Source of the DNA: JBBQYD01 sp942493075
Lineage (GTDB): Bacteria > Verrucomicrobiota > Verrucomicrobiia > Limisphaerales > UBA8199
Reading direction: 5' to 3'
Assembly: GCA_942493075.1 (NCBI GenBank)
Contig: OW818681.1
Coordinates: forward strand, 4,278,001-4,342,000
DNA length: 64,000 nt
Below, piece by piece: positions 9,433 to 17,841 of the stretch. The notes beneath the pieces were generated by a model. It saw nothing but the letters and a program-made list of their open reading frames with translations. It had not been told where the DNA came from and did no database searches. Numbering within the stretch: position 1 is the stretch's first letter; every line of letters begins with the position of its first letter. Made by a program: the position numbers and the translations under genes.

Positions 9433-10725
9433 TTACTTTAGCGCTTTGGAGGCGATGTCCCTGCGATACTGCGCGCCTTCAAACCGGATTTGTTGCACCG
9501 CCTCATAGGCGGTGACTCGCGCTTCCGGCAGATCTTTGCCCCATGCCGTTACACCAAGCACCCGGCCGCCATTTGTAACTATGGAGCGTTCCCGAACTGC
9601 GGTGCCAGCATGGAAAACCTTGGTTCGAGCGAGACGTGCAACCGCTTCTAAACCAGTGATGGGCTTGCCTTTCGCATAATCTCCGGGGTAACCGCCTGAT
9701 GCCATCACCACACAGATCGAACTGCTGCTCGACCAGCGCAGTTTCATCTCCCCGAGGCGGCCAGTGACACTCGCTTCAAGCACATCCACCAGGTCGTTTT
9801 CCAGGCGAGTGAGATAAACCTGGGTCTCGGGATCTCCGAAACGCGCATTAAACTCAAGGACCTTGGGCCCTTTTGCAGTCAACATGATCCCGGGATAGAG
9901 AATCCCTCGATAATCAATTCCTTCGGCGGCACATCCTTTCAGCCATGGTTCGAGGATCAGTTTGCCGGTTTGCTCCAGCTCCGCAGCATCGAGATAGGGG
10001 GTGGGTGAATAGGTGCCCATCCCGCCGGTGTTCAGCCCAAGATCGGAATCCAAGGCACGCTTGTGGTCCTGGGACGTTGGAAATAACAGAGCGGTCCTGC
10101 CATCGCAGATCGCGTGAAGCGATATCTCAGGCCCTTCCAATAACTCCTGAATGACGATCCTGGCGCCCGCAACACCAAAGGCGCCGCGTACAAGGATTTC
10201 ATCGATTGCCTCGTCAGCCTGCCTCATCTCATAGCAGATCAACACACCCTTTCCCAGCGCCAACCCGTCGGCTTTCACAGCACAGCGACCGCCGAGTTTC
10301 TGAGCGAATGCCCTGGCCTTTTCCGCGTCTTCAAAAACACCCGATTCGGCTGTGGGTATGCCGTATTTTTCCATGAAACCCTGGGCGAAAGCTTTGGAAG
10401 ATTCAAAACGCGCTGCTGACTTATTTGGACCCCAGATCGCAAATCCATGACGCTGAAACAAATCGACTATTCCAAGAGCCAGCGGGTTATCGGGTCCAAC
10501 CACAGTCAAATCTGGCCGCTGCGCCTGCGCGAACTCCAGCAGGCGCGGCAGATCCTCCGCTCCAATCTGAACGCATTCAACAGGGCGATCATTGGCAGCC
10601 AAATGCTCCAGGCCAATGCCAGCATTGCCGGGCGCGCACCACATCTGAGTTGTGCGGCGAGAAGCTGCCAGCTTCCAAACAAGCGCGTGTTCCCGACCGC
10701 CTGAGCCTATGACCAGAATTTTCAC
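9433..10725 (-). CDS. purD: Phosphoribosylamine-glycine ligase
   Basis: This 430-residue ATP-grasp enzyme adds glycine to phosphoribosylamine in the second step of purine synthesis. It begins MKILVIGSGGREHAL with the N-domain dinucleotide-like fold, followed by CAPGNAGI. The ATP-grasp region carries CAVKADGLALGKGV and NTGGMGTYSPTPYL, then the metal-binding end EFNARFGDPETQ. The length is standard for PurD. It heads a group of minus-strand genes including GlyA, whose folate product feeds the same pathway, although the next gene (S41-like) is unrelated. It is divergent from the IS remnant at 10838. Confidence 0.97.
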   Translation of the reverse strand: MKILVIGSGGREHALVWKLAASRRTTQMWCAPGNAGIGLEHLAANDRPVECVQIGAEDLPRLLEFAQAQRPDLTVVGPDNPLALGIVDLFQRHGFAIWGPNKSAARFESSKAFAQGFMEKYGIPTAESGVFEDAEKARAFAQKLGGRCAVKADGLALGKGVLICYEMRQADEAIDEILVRGAFGVAGARIVIQELLEGPEISLHAICDGRTALLFPTSQDHKRALDSDLGLNTGGMGTYSPTPYLDAAELEQTGKLILEPWLKGCAAEGIDYRGILYPGIMLTAKGPKVLEFNARFGDPETQVYLTRLENDLVDVLEASVTGRLGEMKLRWSSSSSICVVMASGGYPGDYAKGKPITGLEAVARLARTKVFHAGTAVRERSIVTNGGRVLGVTAWGKDLPEARVTAYEAVQQIRFEGAQYRRDIASKALK

Positions 10726-10837
10726 CCGGGAATTGAAGCAGGATTTGTCATGAGCGCAAGCCTAGCCGAGTGTGGTTCGGCCCTATTCTTACAACCGGCG
10801 ACAACACCACATGGCGCTGCGTCCTGGCACCCGCCCT

Positions 10838-11569
10838 GTCGTAGCCTCCAACCATGACCGAAAAATCACCGGACGGGGCTGTTCCCGCCGTCCACAACCT
10901 CAACGTAAAAACCACATTCCCCATGCGAAATTCCACTCCCTATCTCAAAATGCGCGTTCTGGGTGCCATCGACATGGCCCCGGGCGACACCATCGTCGCC
11001 CGCATCCGGGCTGTCAGCCAGATGACCTTTACCGATGAGGATGGCCACCCACGCCAGTTCACCTGGCGCACCATCCAGACCTGGTACTCCCGCTACCAGA
11101 AGCACGGAGTCACCGTCATGGAGAACAAGCCCCGTTCCGACAAAGGCAAGATCCGCAAGGTCTCTCTGGAACGTGTTCAGGAGGCCGTCGATGCCTCGCT
11201 GCCCAAAATCCGTGGCACTCCCAAGCTCTCCGTCCTCTACCGTCTGTGCATCGAACTGGGCTTGCTCACCCGTTCCCAGATCGCTCCCACAACAACGCCA
11301 TCGACTTCTTTGTCCAGGTAATCGGTTTATCCTTCCACGACGCGATGCGGCAGATCTCAGACGCTTGATGCGCCAAACCAACCCCGGGCGTCGCAGCCGT
11401 ACGACCTCAACCGCGAACAAAACCGCGCTCCGGCCGGGCTGCGACGCCAACCCGGCCAAATCACCGCCATCCTCGACGTCAGACCCCTGACGTACGACAA
11501 GATCGCGGGAAAAACTCCTTGCACCTGAAACCCAAGCTCAAACGGCCAACCGTGTCGTAAGGCTACGAC
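10838..11569 (+). mobile_element. Decayed insertion sequence with 10-bp terminal inverted repeats
   Basis: The sequence GTCGTAGCCT at 10838-10847 occurs inverted as AGGCTACGAC at 11560-11569. The 732-bp interval holds a broken transposase-like frame that starts within the left repeat, as is usual for integrase-type IS elements. No target duplication was clear. The element is non-autonomous as it stands. Confidence 0.55.
10854..11528 (+). pseudogene. Degenerate IS481-like transposase
   Basis: From ATG 10854 the frame encodes about 140 residues of a helix-turn-helix N-domain: FTWRTIQTWYSRYQKHGV, then NKPRSDKGKIRKVSLE, then GTPKLSVLYRLCIELGLLTRS. This resembles the DNA-binding front of integrase-type (DDE) transposases. 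The frame stops at 11321. A second frame (11282-11368) reads HNNAIDFFVQVIGLSFHDAM, which looks more like a primase-type fragment. From about 11370 to the TGA at 11528 the first frame resumes as YDLNREQNRAPAGLRRQPGQ. No DDE core is present, so the locus is a mosaic of fragments and not an active gene. The family assignment rests on the N-domain only. Confidence 0.5.
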
Positions 11570-11576
11570 CAGTCCA

Positions 11577-11927
11577 TGGCTATTCGGTTACAAAACACGA
11601 TGTCAGCGCGGCTATTTTGGAAAAACCCTGCGACGACAAAAAGGCCAAAACTACGATAGGAAAAAAGTTCGTAACACGGATGGACGGGGATATCAGAGCC
11701 TCGGCAACAAACCCATTGCGGTCACTCCAGGCCAGGCAATCCGCTTGAAGGTGGTCGCTAAAGGCAACCGTTTCGCAGTATTCCTGGGCTCTTCCAGCCA
11801 ACCCGTTCACGAGTTTACAGACAGCACCTACCCCGGCGGGACGATTGGCATCCGTGAATACGGAGCCAATCAGTTTGCCGCGGACAATGTGGCCGCCCAA
11901 CCAGCAACAGTCGTTCGATGGAGATAA
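11577..11927 (+). pseudogene. 3' remnant of a concanavalin-A/LamG-like secreted protein
   Basis: An open frame without a proper start abuts the right end of the IS remnant. Its last 85 residues read like the end of a jelly-roll domain of the DUF1080/LamG kind: IAVTPGQAIRLKVVAKGNRF, an FLGSSSQPVHEFTD segment, YPGGTIGIREYGA and a final ADNV strand, then a stop at 11925-11927. The upstream part is basic and not recognisable. The likely reading is a truncated gene whose 5' end was lost when the IS inserted or decayed. The original function (for example a carbohydrate-active enzyme) is only inferred. Confidence 0.45.
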
Positions 11928-11970
11928 CCCGAAGAGGAGGGCTGAAGGCAAAAAGCCGTTTGCCAGCGGT

Positions 11971-13614
11971 TCATGGCAGGCGCAGCTTGTTCTGCAATTC
12001 TGCGGCCTCCTTCTTGCGGATGTTGTCGAGCATGGTCCGCTGGCTGGAGTCGATCATCGGGAGAGTTCTGAAGGCTTCGTCGATCTTTGTTGTGATCCCT
12101 TTCACAGCGTCAACGTAGGGCCGGGCCTTGTCGATGCGCCGAGTGGCAGCGTGTGTTTCATCAAAGGCGTCGTTGTCCACTCCGAAAAAAAGCGCCCGGC
12201 CAAGCCCCTCGATTCGTTCGATGTCAGCCAGGATGGCGGTGAGAGCATCTTGAAGTTCTTTTTTCATGCGCGGAGTCGCTTCGGCGGGAGTAGCTGTGAG
12301 TTGTTTTTGCCTCGCGCGCAAAGCCGCTGCCAGTCCCGCCTCCAAATTATCCGGGCGGATATTGAATTTGTCTCCAAGGAGAACCGTCTGGCCGTTTACC
12401 CTGAAGATGCCATTCTGCAGCACGCCATTGGCCAGCGCAGCGTCCCAAACCAAGGTTTTCCTCGTATCCAGCGTGAATAGGCGCACACCGCTGGCGCGGC
12501 TCTCACCGTCCCATTTCAGATCAGCACCCAGGTTAAGGTTGCTCCAACGCACAGTGCAGGAACATGGCTTGCCAACCAATCCGAGTTCGGCTCTCAACTC
12601 CTCGGTGGAACGAAAGCGCGCTGGTTCGGCAGGAGGTTCGGGAACCACCTCACCGCGCCGGTTGATCGTAATCAAAGTGCCGTCCGGTCGCCTTACAGCG
12701 GCATTACCGTCACTAAATTTGTATGCTCTCGCATAGGCCGGCTCGATCACAAGCTGGCCTTTTTCATCGAGGTAGCCCCATTTCCCATCCAGTTGCACCG
12801 CCGCAAGGCCTTCGGAAAACTCATCGGCTCGCTCGAATCGCGGATTCACCAGCACGCGGCCAGAGAGATCAACGAAACCGATTTTCTCATCAAGTGAGAA
12901 ATTCGCAAATCCCTCTGAAAAGCGTCCGACTTCATCGTAGATTGCGTGTATAACGAACTGGCCGGTGGCTCCGTCGACGAACCCCCAGCGATCATCTTTC
13001 TGTGCTGGCACCCGGCCTTGCGCACCATTGCCAATGCGGTTACCGAGGCTTTGAAAGTGAAAAGGCGTCAACAGTTTGGCGTCGCGATCCGCCAGCGCCC
13101 AGCCAGAACCATCGGAGACGGCCAATCGATCGGCCTCAAGCCGTTTGACCAGTTCGTAGCGGATCGGCAGCAGCTCCCGTCCGGTCCTGTCGATAATTCC
13201 GAACATGCCGTTGGTGCTCACAACGGCGAGTGTCACGTTCTCCTCGAAATCCTCGGCAGTGTCGAATTTTGCCGGTATTGCCCACCGGCCCTCGCGATCG
13301 ATGTAGCCGTACCGTTCTTCGACCTGCACAACAGCCAGTCCATTGGCCGCGAACTTTCTCGCTTCGGTGAATACGAAGGGACCGCGCTGGGGAATAACGA
13401 CGATCCCAGTGTCATCGACGTAGCCGAACTTGTTGCCTAGCCTTACTGGCGTGAGGCCATGGGCGGAAAAGCCCAACTCATCGAACAAAACATACGCCGG
13501 CTTCTGACTGTTGCCGGGCAGTCGGTACAGATGCATCTCGGCGCGACCAAGTGAGACCGCTACGAATAACGCAGCGGAGAGGATGAATTTGAACATTCCT
13601 GGGATTGGGGTCAT
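11971..13614 (-). CDS. Exported WG-repeat protein
   Basis: About 547 residues. A signal peptide (MFKFILSAALFVAVSLGRA region) is followed by at least six WG/KWGY-type beta-repeats between about 45 and 325: NKFGYVDDTGIVVIPQ, ERYGYIDREGRWAIPAKF, GMFGIIDRTGRELLPI, DRWGFVDGATGQFVI, EKIGFVDLSGRVLVNPRF and GKWGYLDEKGQLVIEPAY. After them comes a cysteine pair (CSC) region and a C-terminal helical, charged tail (about 440-547). WG repeats occur in many exported bacterial proteins of unknown role. Start choice: 13614 or 13596 fits a signal peptide; an upstream ATG at 13656 only adds a polar stretch. It is divergent from the Ig-like gene. Confidence 0.8.
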   Translation of the reverse strand: MTPIPGMFKFILSAALFVAVSLGRAEMHLYRLPGNSQKPAYVLFDELGFSAHGLTPVRLGNKFGYVDDTGIVVIPQRGPFVFTEARKFAANGLAVVQVEERYGYIDREGRWAIPAKFDTAEDFEENVTLAVVSTNGMFGIIDRTGRELLPIRYELVKRLEADRLAVSDGSGWALADRDAKLLTPFHFQSLGNRIGNGAQGRVPAQKDDRWGFVDGATGQFVIHAIYDEVGRFSEGFANFSLDEKIGFVDLSGRVLVNPRFERADEFSEGLAAVQLDGKWGYLDEKGQLVIEPAYARAYKFSDGNAAVRRPDGTLITINRRGEVVPEPPAEPARFRSTEELRAELGLVGKPCSCTVRWSNLNLGADLKWDGESRASGVRLFTLDTRKTLVWDAALANGVLQNGIFRVNGQTVLLGDKFNIRPDNLEAGLAAALRARQKQLTATPAEATPRMKKELQDALTAILADIERIEGLGRALFFGVDNDAFDETHAATRRIDKARPYVDAVKGITTKIDEAFRTLPMIDSSQRTMLDNIRKKEAAELQNKLRLP

Positions 13615-13751
13615 TTCGCTGTGTGTTGTTCCTGGGAGCACTGGATCTGAGAGCATTTATATGGCTAGTTTGACCTACGTAGAGCCGACTGGCAAGGATC
13701 TGAATTACGCAAGTCAGCCGGCTCCAAAATGATTTTGATTTTGAACCGCTT

Positions 13752-15254
13752 ATGACTTACGCTAATCCTATGTATTCGCGGGTCATGTTGTCATGGTTGC
13801 TCACAGCGTTTTTGTTTTGTTGCCCGTTTAGGGGGGCGGCAGTGCCGGCGCTAAGTTCTGATGTGAATGACGTGGTGGTTCCGAACGGGAGTGTGAATGG
13901 AACGGCGGCCACGTTTTCAGTGGCGGCAACGGGGGTAGGCACCCTGGGCTATCAATGGCATCGGGTGGAGGCGCATTACAGCGTTTCGCCGCGGAAATTT
14001 CTTGGTAGTTACACGAATGTGATCGCCGGTCAGACCGGGACGGAATTGACGGTGACGGAATGGCAGCCGACGATTTCGCGGACGTTGTCGATTTACTATT
14101 CTTTCGCGGTGAGGGTGACTGACTCGACGGGAAGCGTGTTCAGCCGGGGAGGGAGCGTGACGGTGGCACCGCCGGATTTCGCGCCGTCGATTTACAATGA
14201 TTTGCAGCCGGCATACATGGCAAATGAGGATCAGTCGCTGACATTTGATTTCGGGGTAGCGGCGTATCCAATGAATATTTTCTGGTATCGCAACGGCGCG
14301 TTGATGCCGGCGTTGACGAACAGTTACATGACGATCACAGCGGCAAGCCTGGCTGACGCGGGGCAGTGGTGGGCGGTGTGCAGCAACGCGTTGGGCTCGG
14401 TGACCAGCCGGGTTGCAGCGGTGACCGTGTTGCCTGCCATCCAATTTGGCCCATCGCAACTGGGAGGTGTGACGATCGACTTGGATCATCTTGTCAAGAC
14501 GAACTGGAACCTCCCGACGGCGGGGGATTTGGCGGGGAAGGATTTGCAGTTGGCGATCACGGGCGGGCAGGCGCCGTTTGTGACGGCGGGGGCGTGGACG
14601 TTGAAATTGGCGGCGAATGGAACGTACACGGTCGAAGCGGGCGTGATGCCGGCGGCGGCGGGCCAGTGGACGCGGCAGGAGGTGATGCAGGGAATGGCGG
14701 AACTAAAGCTGTCCGGCTTCTACACGGATGGAACGGCGGGGACATTGACCTTGCTGGAGAATCGTTATTTTGAGTTGAGCAAGCAAGGAGTGGTGGCTAA
14801 CCAGCATGGGAATTGGTCTCTCGCGGGGTTTGAGCCGGCTTACACGGATTTGCCGAAGGGAACAACATTTTCGGTGGTGGCGGTGGCGTCGGGAGATTTC
14901 ACATTCTCATATCAGTGGCTGAAGGATGGGGTGCTGTTGCAAGGGAAGACGGAGACGCATTTGGTGATTGATCCGGCGGCCGTGGAAGACAGCGGGGTTT
15001 ACACGTGCGTGGTGACGAGATCGGACGGGAGGACACGGACTTCACCGCAGGGAATCCTGACGGTGGTTGGAGGCGCGAGCCCGGAGATCGCGTTTGAGTA
15101 TTCGGCGGGGGCTCTTTCCTTGAGTTGGCCGGCAGGGGCGCGGTTGGAGTCAAAAGCTGCTTTGTCGGACGATTGGAGTCCGGTGGAGGCGGAATCGCCG
15201 ATCGTGATTCCAACGACCGGCTCAGGGCGTTTTTATCGTTGGGTGAAGCCGTAG
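13752..15254 (+). CDS. Secreted protein with immunoglobulin-like domains
   Basis: The 500-residue protein starts with a signal peptide (hydrophobic core around MLSWLLTAFLFCC). It has Ig-like beta-sandwiches at about 35-145 (GYQWHRV, VTDSTGSVFS), 150-235 (FWYRNGALMPALTNSY, ADAGQWWAVCSNALG) and 365-440 (SYQWLKDGVLLQGKTETHLV, EDSGVYTCVV). The last 55 residues (LSLSWPAGARLESKAALSDD and the final GRFYRW) match the tail seen in verrucomicrobial Ig-type surface proteins. Codons ending in G are conspicuously frequent compared with neighbours, giving a G-rich coding strand and possibly a different origin. The start may be 13752, 13770 or 13785. The function is probably adhesive or structural. Confidence 0.75.
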   Translation: MTYANPMYSRVMLSWLLTAFLFCCPFRGAAVPALSSDVNDVVVPNGSVNGTAATFSVAATGVGTLGYQWHRVEAHYSVSPRKFLGSYTNVIAGQTGTELTVTEWQPTISRTLSIYYSFAVRVTDSTGSVFSRGGSVTVAPPDFAPSIYNDLQPAYMANEDQSLTFDFGVAAYPMNIFWYRNGALMPALTNSYMTITAASLADAGQWWAVCSNALGSVTSRVAAVTVLPAIQFGPSQLGGVTIDLDHLVKTNWNLPTAGDLAGKDLQLAITGGQAPFVTAGAWTLKLAANGTYTVEAGVMPAAAGQWTRQEVMQGMAELKLSGFYTDGTAGTLTLLENRYFELSKQGVVANQHGNWSLAGFEPAYTDLPKGTTFSVVAVASGDFTFSYQWLKDGVLLQGKTETHLVIDPAAVEDSGVYTCVVTRSDGRTRTSPQGILTVVGGASPEIAFEYSAGALSLSWPAGARLESKAALSDDWSPVEAESPIVIPTTGSGRFYRWVKP

Positions 15255-15488
15255 AGCTTTTGTAAACGAAAAGGATTGCAGCGAGTATGACTTCCCCAGT
15301 GCGACCGCCCTCACCGCCTAAATGCGCTGGCAGTTCCAACCGCGAGAGAAGATTTGCGGGTTGAGTTTCCACCGCAATTCGGGTGTCGTTACGTCATGAG
15401 TCGCCGCGGCCCGCCCGGCGACCGATGAGTTTTCAATTGACCGCGCCCCGGGATGGGAAATGATGTCAGTTGATTGGATTCTATATCA

Positions 15489-15992
15489 ATGAACTCGACC
15501 ATTAACAACCTGAAGGAAGCGTTTGCCGGTGAAAGCCAGGCGAGCCAAAAGTACCTTGCGTTCGCCAAAAAGGCCGAAAAAGATGGCTTCCCGAACATCG
15601 CCAAACTGTTTCAGACCGCCGCCGAGGCGGAGCGCATTCATGCCGAGGGTCATTTTGCCTCCCTGGAAGGCATTGGCTCCACGATCGACAACCTGCAAGC
15701 GGCCATCGACGGTGAGACCCACGAATACACCGAAATGTATCCGCCCATGCTGCAGCAGGCCGAAACGGACGGCCACAAGGCCAAACGGATGTTCGCCTAT
15801 GCGGTGAAGGCCGAGGCGGTCCACGCAGAACTGTATAAGATGGCGTTGGAGGCCGCCAAAAACGGCAAAGACCTTGCCACCGACAAGATCTACCTCTGTC
15901 CCGTGTGCGGGCACATCGAGATCGGCAACCCGCCGGAGCACTGCCCGATCTGTCACGTGAAAGGCTCCGCTTACATCGAAGTAAAAATGTAA
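15489..15992 (+). CDS. Rubrerythrin
   Basis: This 167-residue protein has an N-terminal ferritin-like four-helix bundle with ESQASQKYLAFAKKAEKDG, AEAERIHAEGHF and KAEAVHAELY supplying the diiron ligands. A C-terminal rubredoxin-like knuckle follows: CPVCGHIEIGNPPEHCPIC. Rubrerythrins reduce hydrogen peroxide with electrons from rubredoxin or NAD(P)H routes and protect against oxidative stress in low oxygen. The ATG at 15489 is chosen because family members begin close to this helix; a frame extension to 15474 adds only five residues. It stands alone. The 234-bp gap upstream contains a GTCGCCG/CGGCGAC hairpin at 15401-15423 and nothing else recognisable. Confidence 0.95.
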   Translation: MNSTINNLKEAFAGESQASQKYLAFAKKAEKDGFPNIAKLFQTAAEAERIHAEGHFASLEGIGSTIDNLQAAIDGETHEYTEMYPPMLQQAETDGHKAKRMFAYAVKAEAVHAELYKMALEAAKNGKDLATDKIYLCPVCGHIEIGNPPEHCPICHVKGSAYIEVKM

Positions 15993-16173
15993 GCCTCGCC
16001 CGCCTCATGCATCGCGCCGCGCCGGCGCGCAACAGCTCGCACCGTCGGCGCTGGTCGCAGCCTAATAAAGCACCGTTGGCTCTTCTTCAAAAATGGGCTT
16101 CTCAAATTCGTCCGCCCACAAATTGACTTTCAGCCGCGCCTCCCCGGCCTCGCGCGCCTTCACCACCACCCGC

Positions 16174-16214
16174 CATTGAGGGGTCAATTGAGGGGTCAGA
16201 CCGTAGAAATGCCC
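16174..16214 (+). repeat. Left REP doublet
   Basis: Tandem ATTGAGGGGTCA (16175-16186 and 16187-16198), then GACCGTAGAAATGCCC. It is the inverted counterpart of 17248-17288, with two G/A differences, one T/A difference and one single-base indel. Confidence 0.85.
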
Positions 16215-16229
16215 TAGTGTCTTTGGTGT

Positions 16230-17201
16230 TCATTGGCCATTTGGCTCAGCGGGAGCTTGGTTGGCTGGCGACTGGTTCATGAATCTGTGGAGGTTGGTTC
16301 TGGCCCCTTTGGGCTTCCCAAGATGCACCAACTCGGCAATCTGGTTCACCGGGAGCGTCGTCTCCTGACGCAAGCGAGCCGCCAACGCCAGCTTGAGCGG
16401 ATGGTTCTTTTGCTGAACCGCCAGATCGCTCTCGGTCCACTGCAGGCGAGCCAGTTCCTGCGCCACGATCCGCTCGGCTTTGGCCGCCGCAGTTTCGAGT
16501 CTTGCTTGCCCCGGGTGGTTGTCGCTTAGTTTGCCCTCCATGCGTTGCAGGCATTCCCGCCGAAAGGCCTCGCTGCCAATCGACGACGCGCGCCGAAACT
16601 TCTCCAACTCTTCCGGGCTCGTCTCTTCCAAACGGCGCCGTTCCATGTTCCGCTCGAACTGCTGCCGTCCCAGCGGTGTGTCTTGCGCGATCCCATGCTC
16701 CCCTAACAGGCGGTCCGTGCGCAGCCAGCGTGGTCGGTGCGCGGGAGCGGCCAAATACAAGGGGAAACTGCTCCATGAATAGGCCAGCAAACGGTCATCG
16801 GCGGCGAGCAGATTCGCACGGATGGGGTTTAGGTGAACGTAGTCGCACGCCGTTTTCAAATAACCAGTGGCGGTGCCGTCCACCAACTGAGCTTTGTAGC
16901 GTCCGCTTAAGACGTGCCCAACCAAGGCGTGCCGGTTGTTTAACCGAATGGTGTAGGTGCTTTGAAACCACTGCATCCCGGCTACCAGGTTCGCATTGGG
17001 GGTTTCAACCACCAGATGATAGTGATTGCGCATCAGGCAAAGAGCATGGATCTGCCAGTCGGTTTTTTGGCACGCCTCAGCCAGGGATTTAATGAAGTCA
17101 TGGCGGTCGATGTCGTCGAAGAAGATGTCATCGCGCTGATCTCCACGGCTCATCACATGATAAATCGCACCGGGATATTCGACTCGAAGCTTACGCGGCA
17201 T
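16230..17201 (-). CDS. REP-associated tyrosine transposase (Y1/IS200-like)
   Basis: From the ATG at 17201 the protein is 323 residues and starts MPRKLRVEYPGAIYHVMSRG, the typical RAYT beginning. A 13-codon upstream extension lacks family similarity. The HUH metal motif is N59-H60-Y61-H62 in LMRNHYHLVVETPN. The nucleophile is probably Y83 in FQSTYTIRLNNRH. Then come GRYKAQLVD and CDYVHLNPIRANL, also typical. Residues 190-323 form a C-terminal extension with a helix-turn-helix-like end (LPVNQIAELVHLGKPKGART). All key residues are present, so the enzyme could be active. These proteins nick REP hairpins in single-stranded DNA and are linked to REP spread. The gene fills the interval between the two REP doublets. 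Confidence 0.93.
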   Translation of the reverse strand: MPRKLRVEYPGAIYHVMSRGDQRDDIFFDDIDRHDFIKSLAEACQKTDWQIHALCLMRNHYHLVVETPNANLVAGMQWFQSTYTIRLNNRHALVGHVLSGRYKAQLVDGTATGYLKTACDYVHLNPIRANLLAADDRLLAYSWSSFPLYLAAPAHRPRWLRTDRLLGEHGIAQDTPLGRQQFERNMERRRLEETSPEELEKFRRASSIGSEAFRRECLQRMEGKLSDNHPGQARLETAAAKAERIVAQELARLQWTESDLAVQQKNHPLKLALAARLRQETTLPVNQIAELVHLGKPKGARTNLHRFMNQSPANQAPAEPNGQ

Positions 17202-17247
17202 GTCGTAAACGTCGCAGGAACAACGTGCGACGTCAAGCACATTTATG

Positions 17248-17288
17248 GGGCTTTTCTACGGTCTGACCCCTTAATGACCCCTTAATGT
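17248..17288 (-). repeat. Right REP doublet
   Basis: Read on the minus strand: ATTAAGGGGTCA, TTAAGGGGTCA, GACCGTAGAAAAGCCC. It is the mirror copy of the left doublet at 16174-16214 and overlaps the region just upstream of the transposase start. Confidence 0.85.
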
Positions 17289-17499
17289 TAACGAGTCGGA
17301 GCTGTCTGGATTCCCGACAATGAGGTATAGGGACTTCTTGGTATCCGCCATTTTGCGGATTTTGAACGTCATAATGCCGGGGTTCGTGCCCGCTTGTTGT
17401 TGACGGTTGCCATCGATGGCCTCCCCTTTGACCGGCTTGGCTTGGCTTGCCTGATAAGTTCGTAACAGCTATTCCCGAGCTCTGAAGGAGCGGCAACCC

Positions 17500-17841
17500 T
17501 CAAGCCCAGGGCCAGGCCGTAAGGCCGCCGCCCTGGGTACGGAGCCACAACAGAAACCTATTTCTCCTCCTGTTTTGGCGTAAGGGCGCCAAACCAGGAG
17601 GAGAAATAGGAGGAGGAGTTTCCGGGCCAACCCCGGGTAGCGACTGCGTCGCAACCCGGGGCTTTGGGGCGCAATCCCGTTGGGATTGGGGAATGCCCAA
17701 ACTGCCAAATCCGCTCCAGGTGTATTCCTTTTGCACCTTGCCGTTGGCCAGCACCGCACCTGGACGCGCCCAGGAACCATCGGAGTAAATTTCTGCCGGT
17801 CCGCTCGAAAGCCCCGTGCCACTGACCGTCACATTGGTCAA
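17500..17841 (-). pseudogene. Fragment of a repeat-rich protein invaded by palindromic elements
   Basis: On the minus strand, residues 1-46 of this frame (VTVSGTGLSSGPAEIYSDGS, then ANGKVQKEYTWSGFG) read like part of an extracellular beta-rich or YD-repeat-type protein. The remaining residues are Pro/Arg-rich and encoded entirely by the hairpin cluster at 17505-17688. No intact domain or start region is visible. It is most simply a gene remnant truncated by repeat DNA. Confidence 0.3.
17505..17688. repeat. Cluster of four adjacent hairpins
   Basis: Four stems lie in a row: CCCAGGGC/GCCCTGGG (17505-17512, 17530-17537) with an inner GGCCgtaaGGCC; a 16-bp perfect stem CCTATTTCTCCTCCTG with its complement at 17557-17572 and 17595-17610, extended inward by TTGGCG/CGCCAA; CCCCGGGTAGCGAC/GTCGCAACCCGGGG (17631-17644, 17648-17661, 13 of 14 paired); and CAATCCC/GGGATTG (17672-17678, 17682-17688). 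The density suggests mobile palindromic repeats, not terminators. There is no T-run after any stem. Confidence 0.8.

Larger units (their letters stand above)
16174..17288 (-). mobile_element. RAYT unit: REP-associated tyrosine transposase between inverted REP doublets
   Basis: A Y1-type transposase gene is bracketed by near-identical sequences in inverted orientation, at 16174-16214 and 17248-17288. Each end has two tandem copies of a TTGAGGGGTCA or TTAAGGGGTCA unit followed by GACCGTAGAAA and GCCC. The GTAG tetranucleotide and the GGTCaGACC mini-palindrome are features expected of REP sequences recognised by RAYT proteins. Confidence 0.8.

Noticed and set aside
16174..16200. Tandem GGGGTCA units considered as the start of a CRISPR or direct-repeat array
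   Set aside because: Only two copies, no spacers, and a mirrored copy on the other side of the transposase; they are REP ends.
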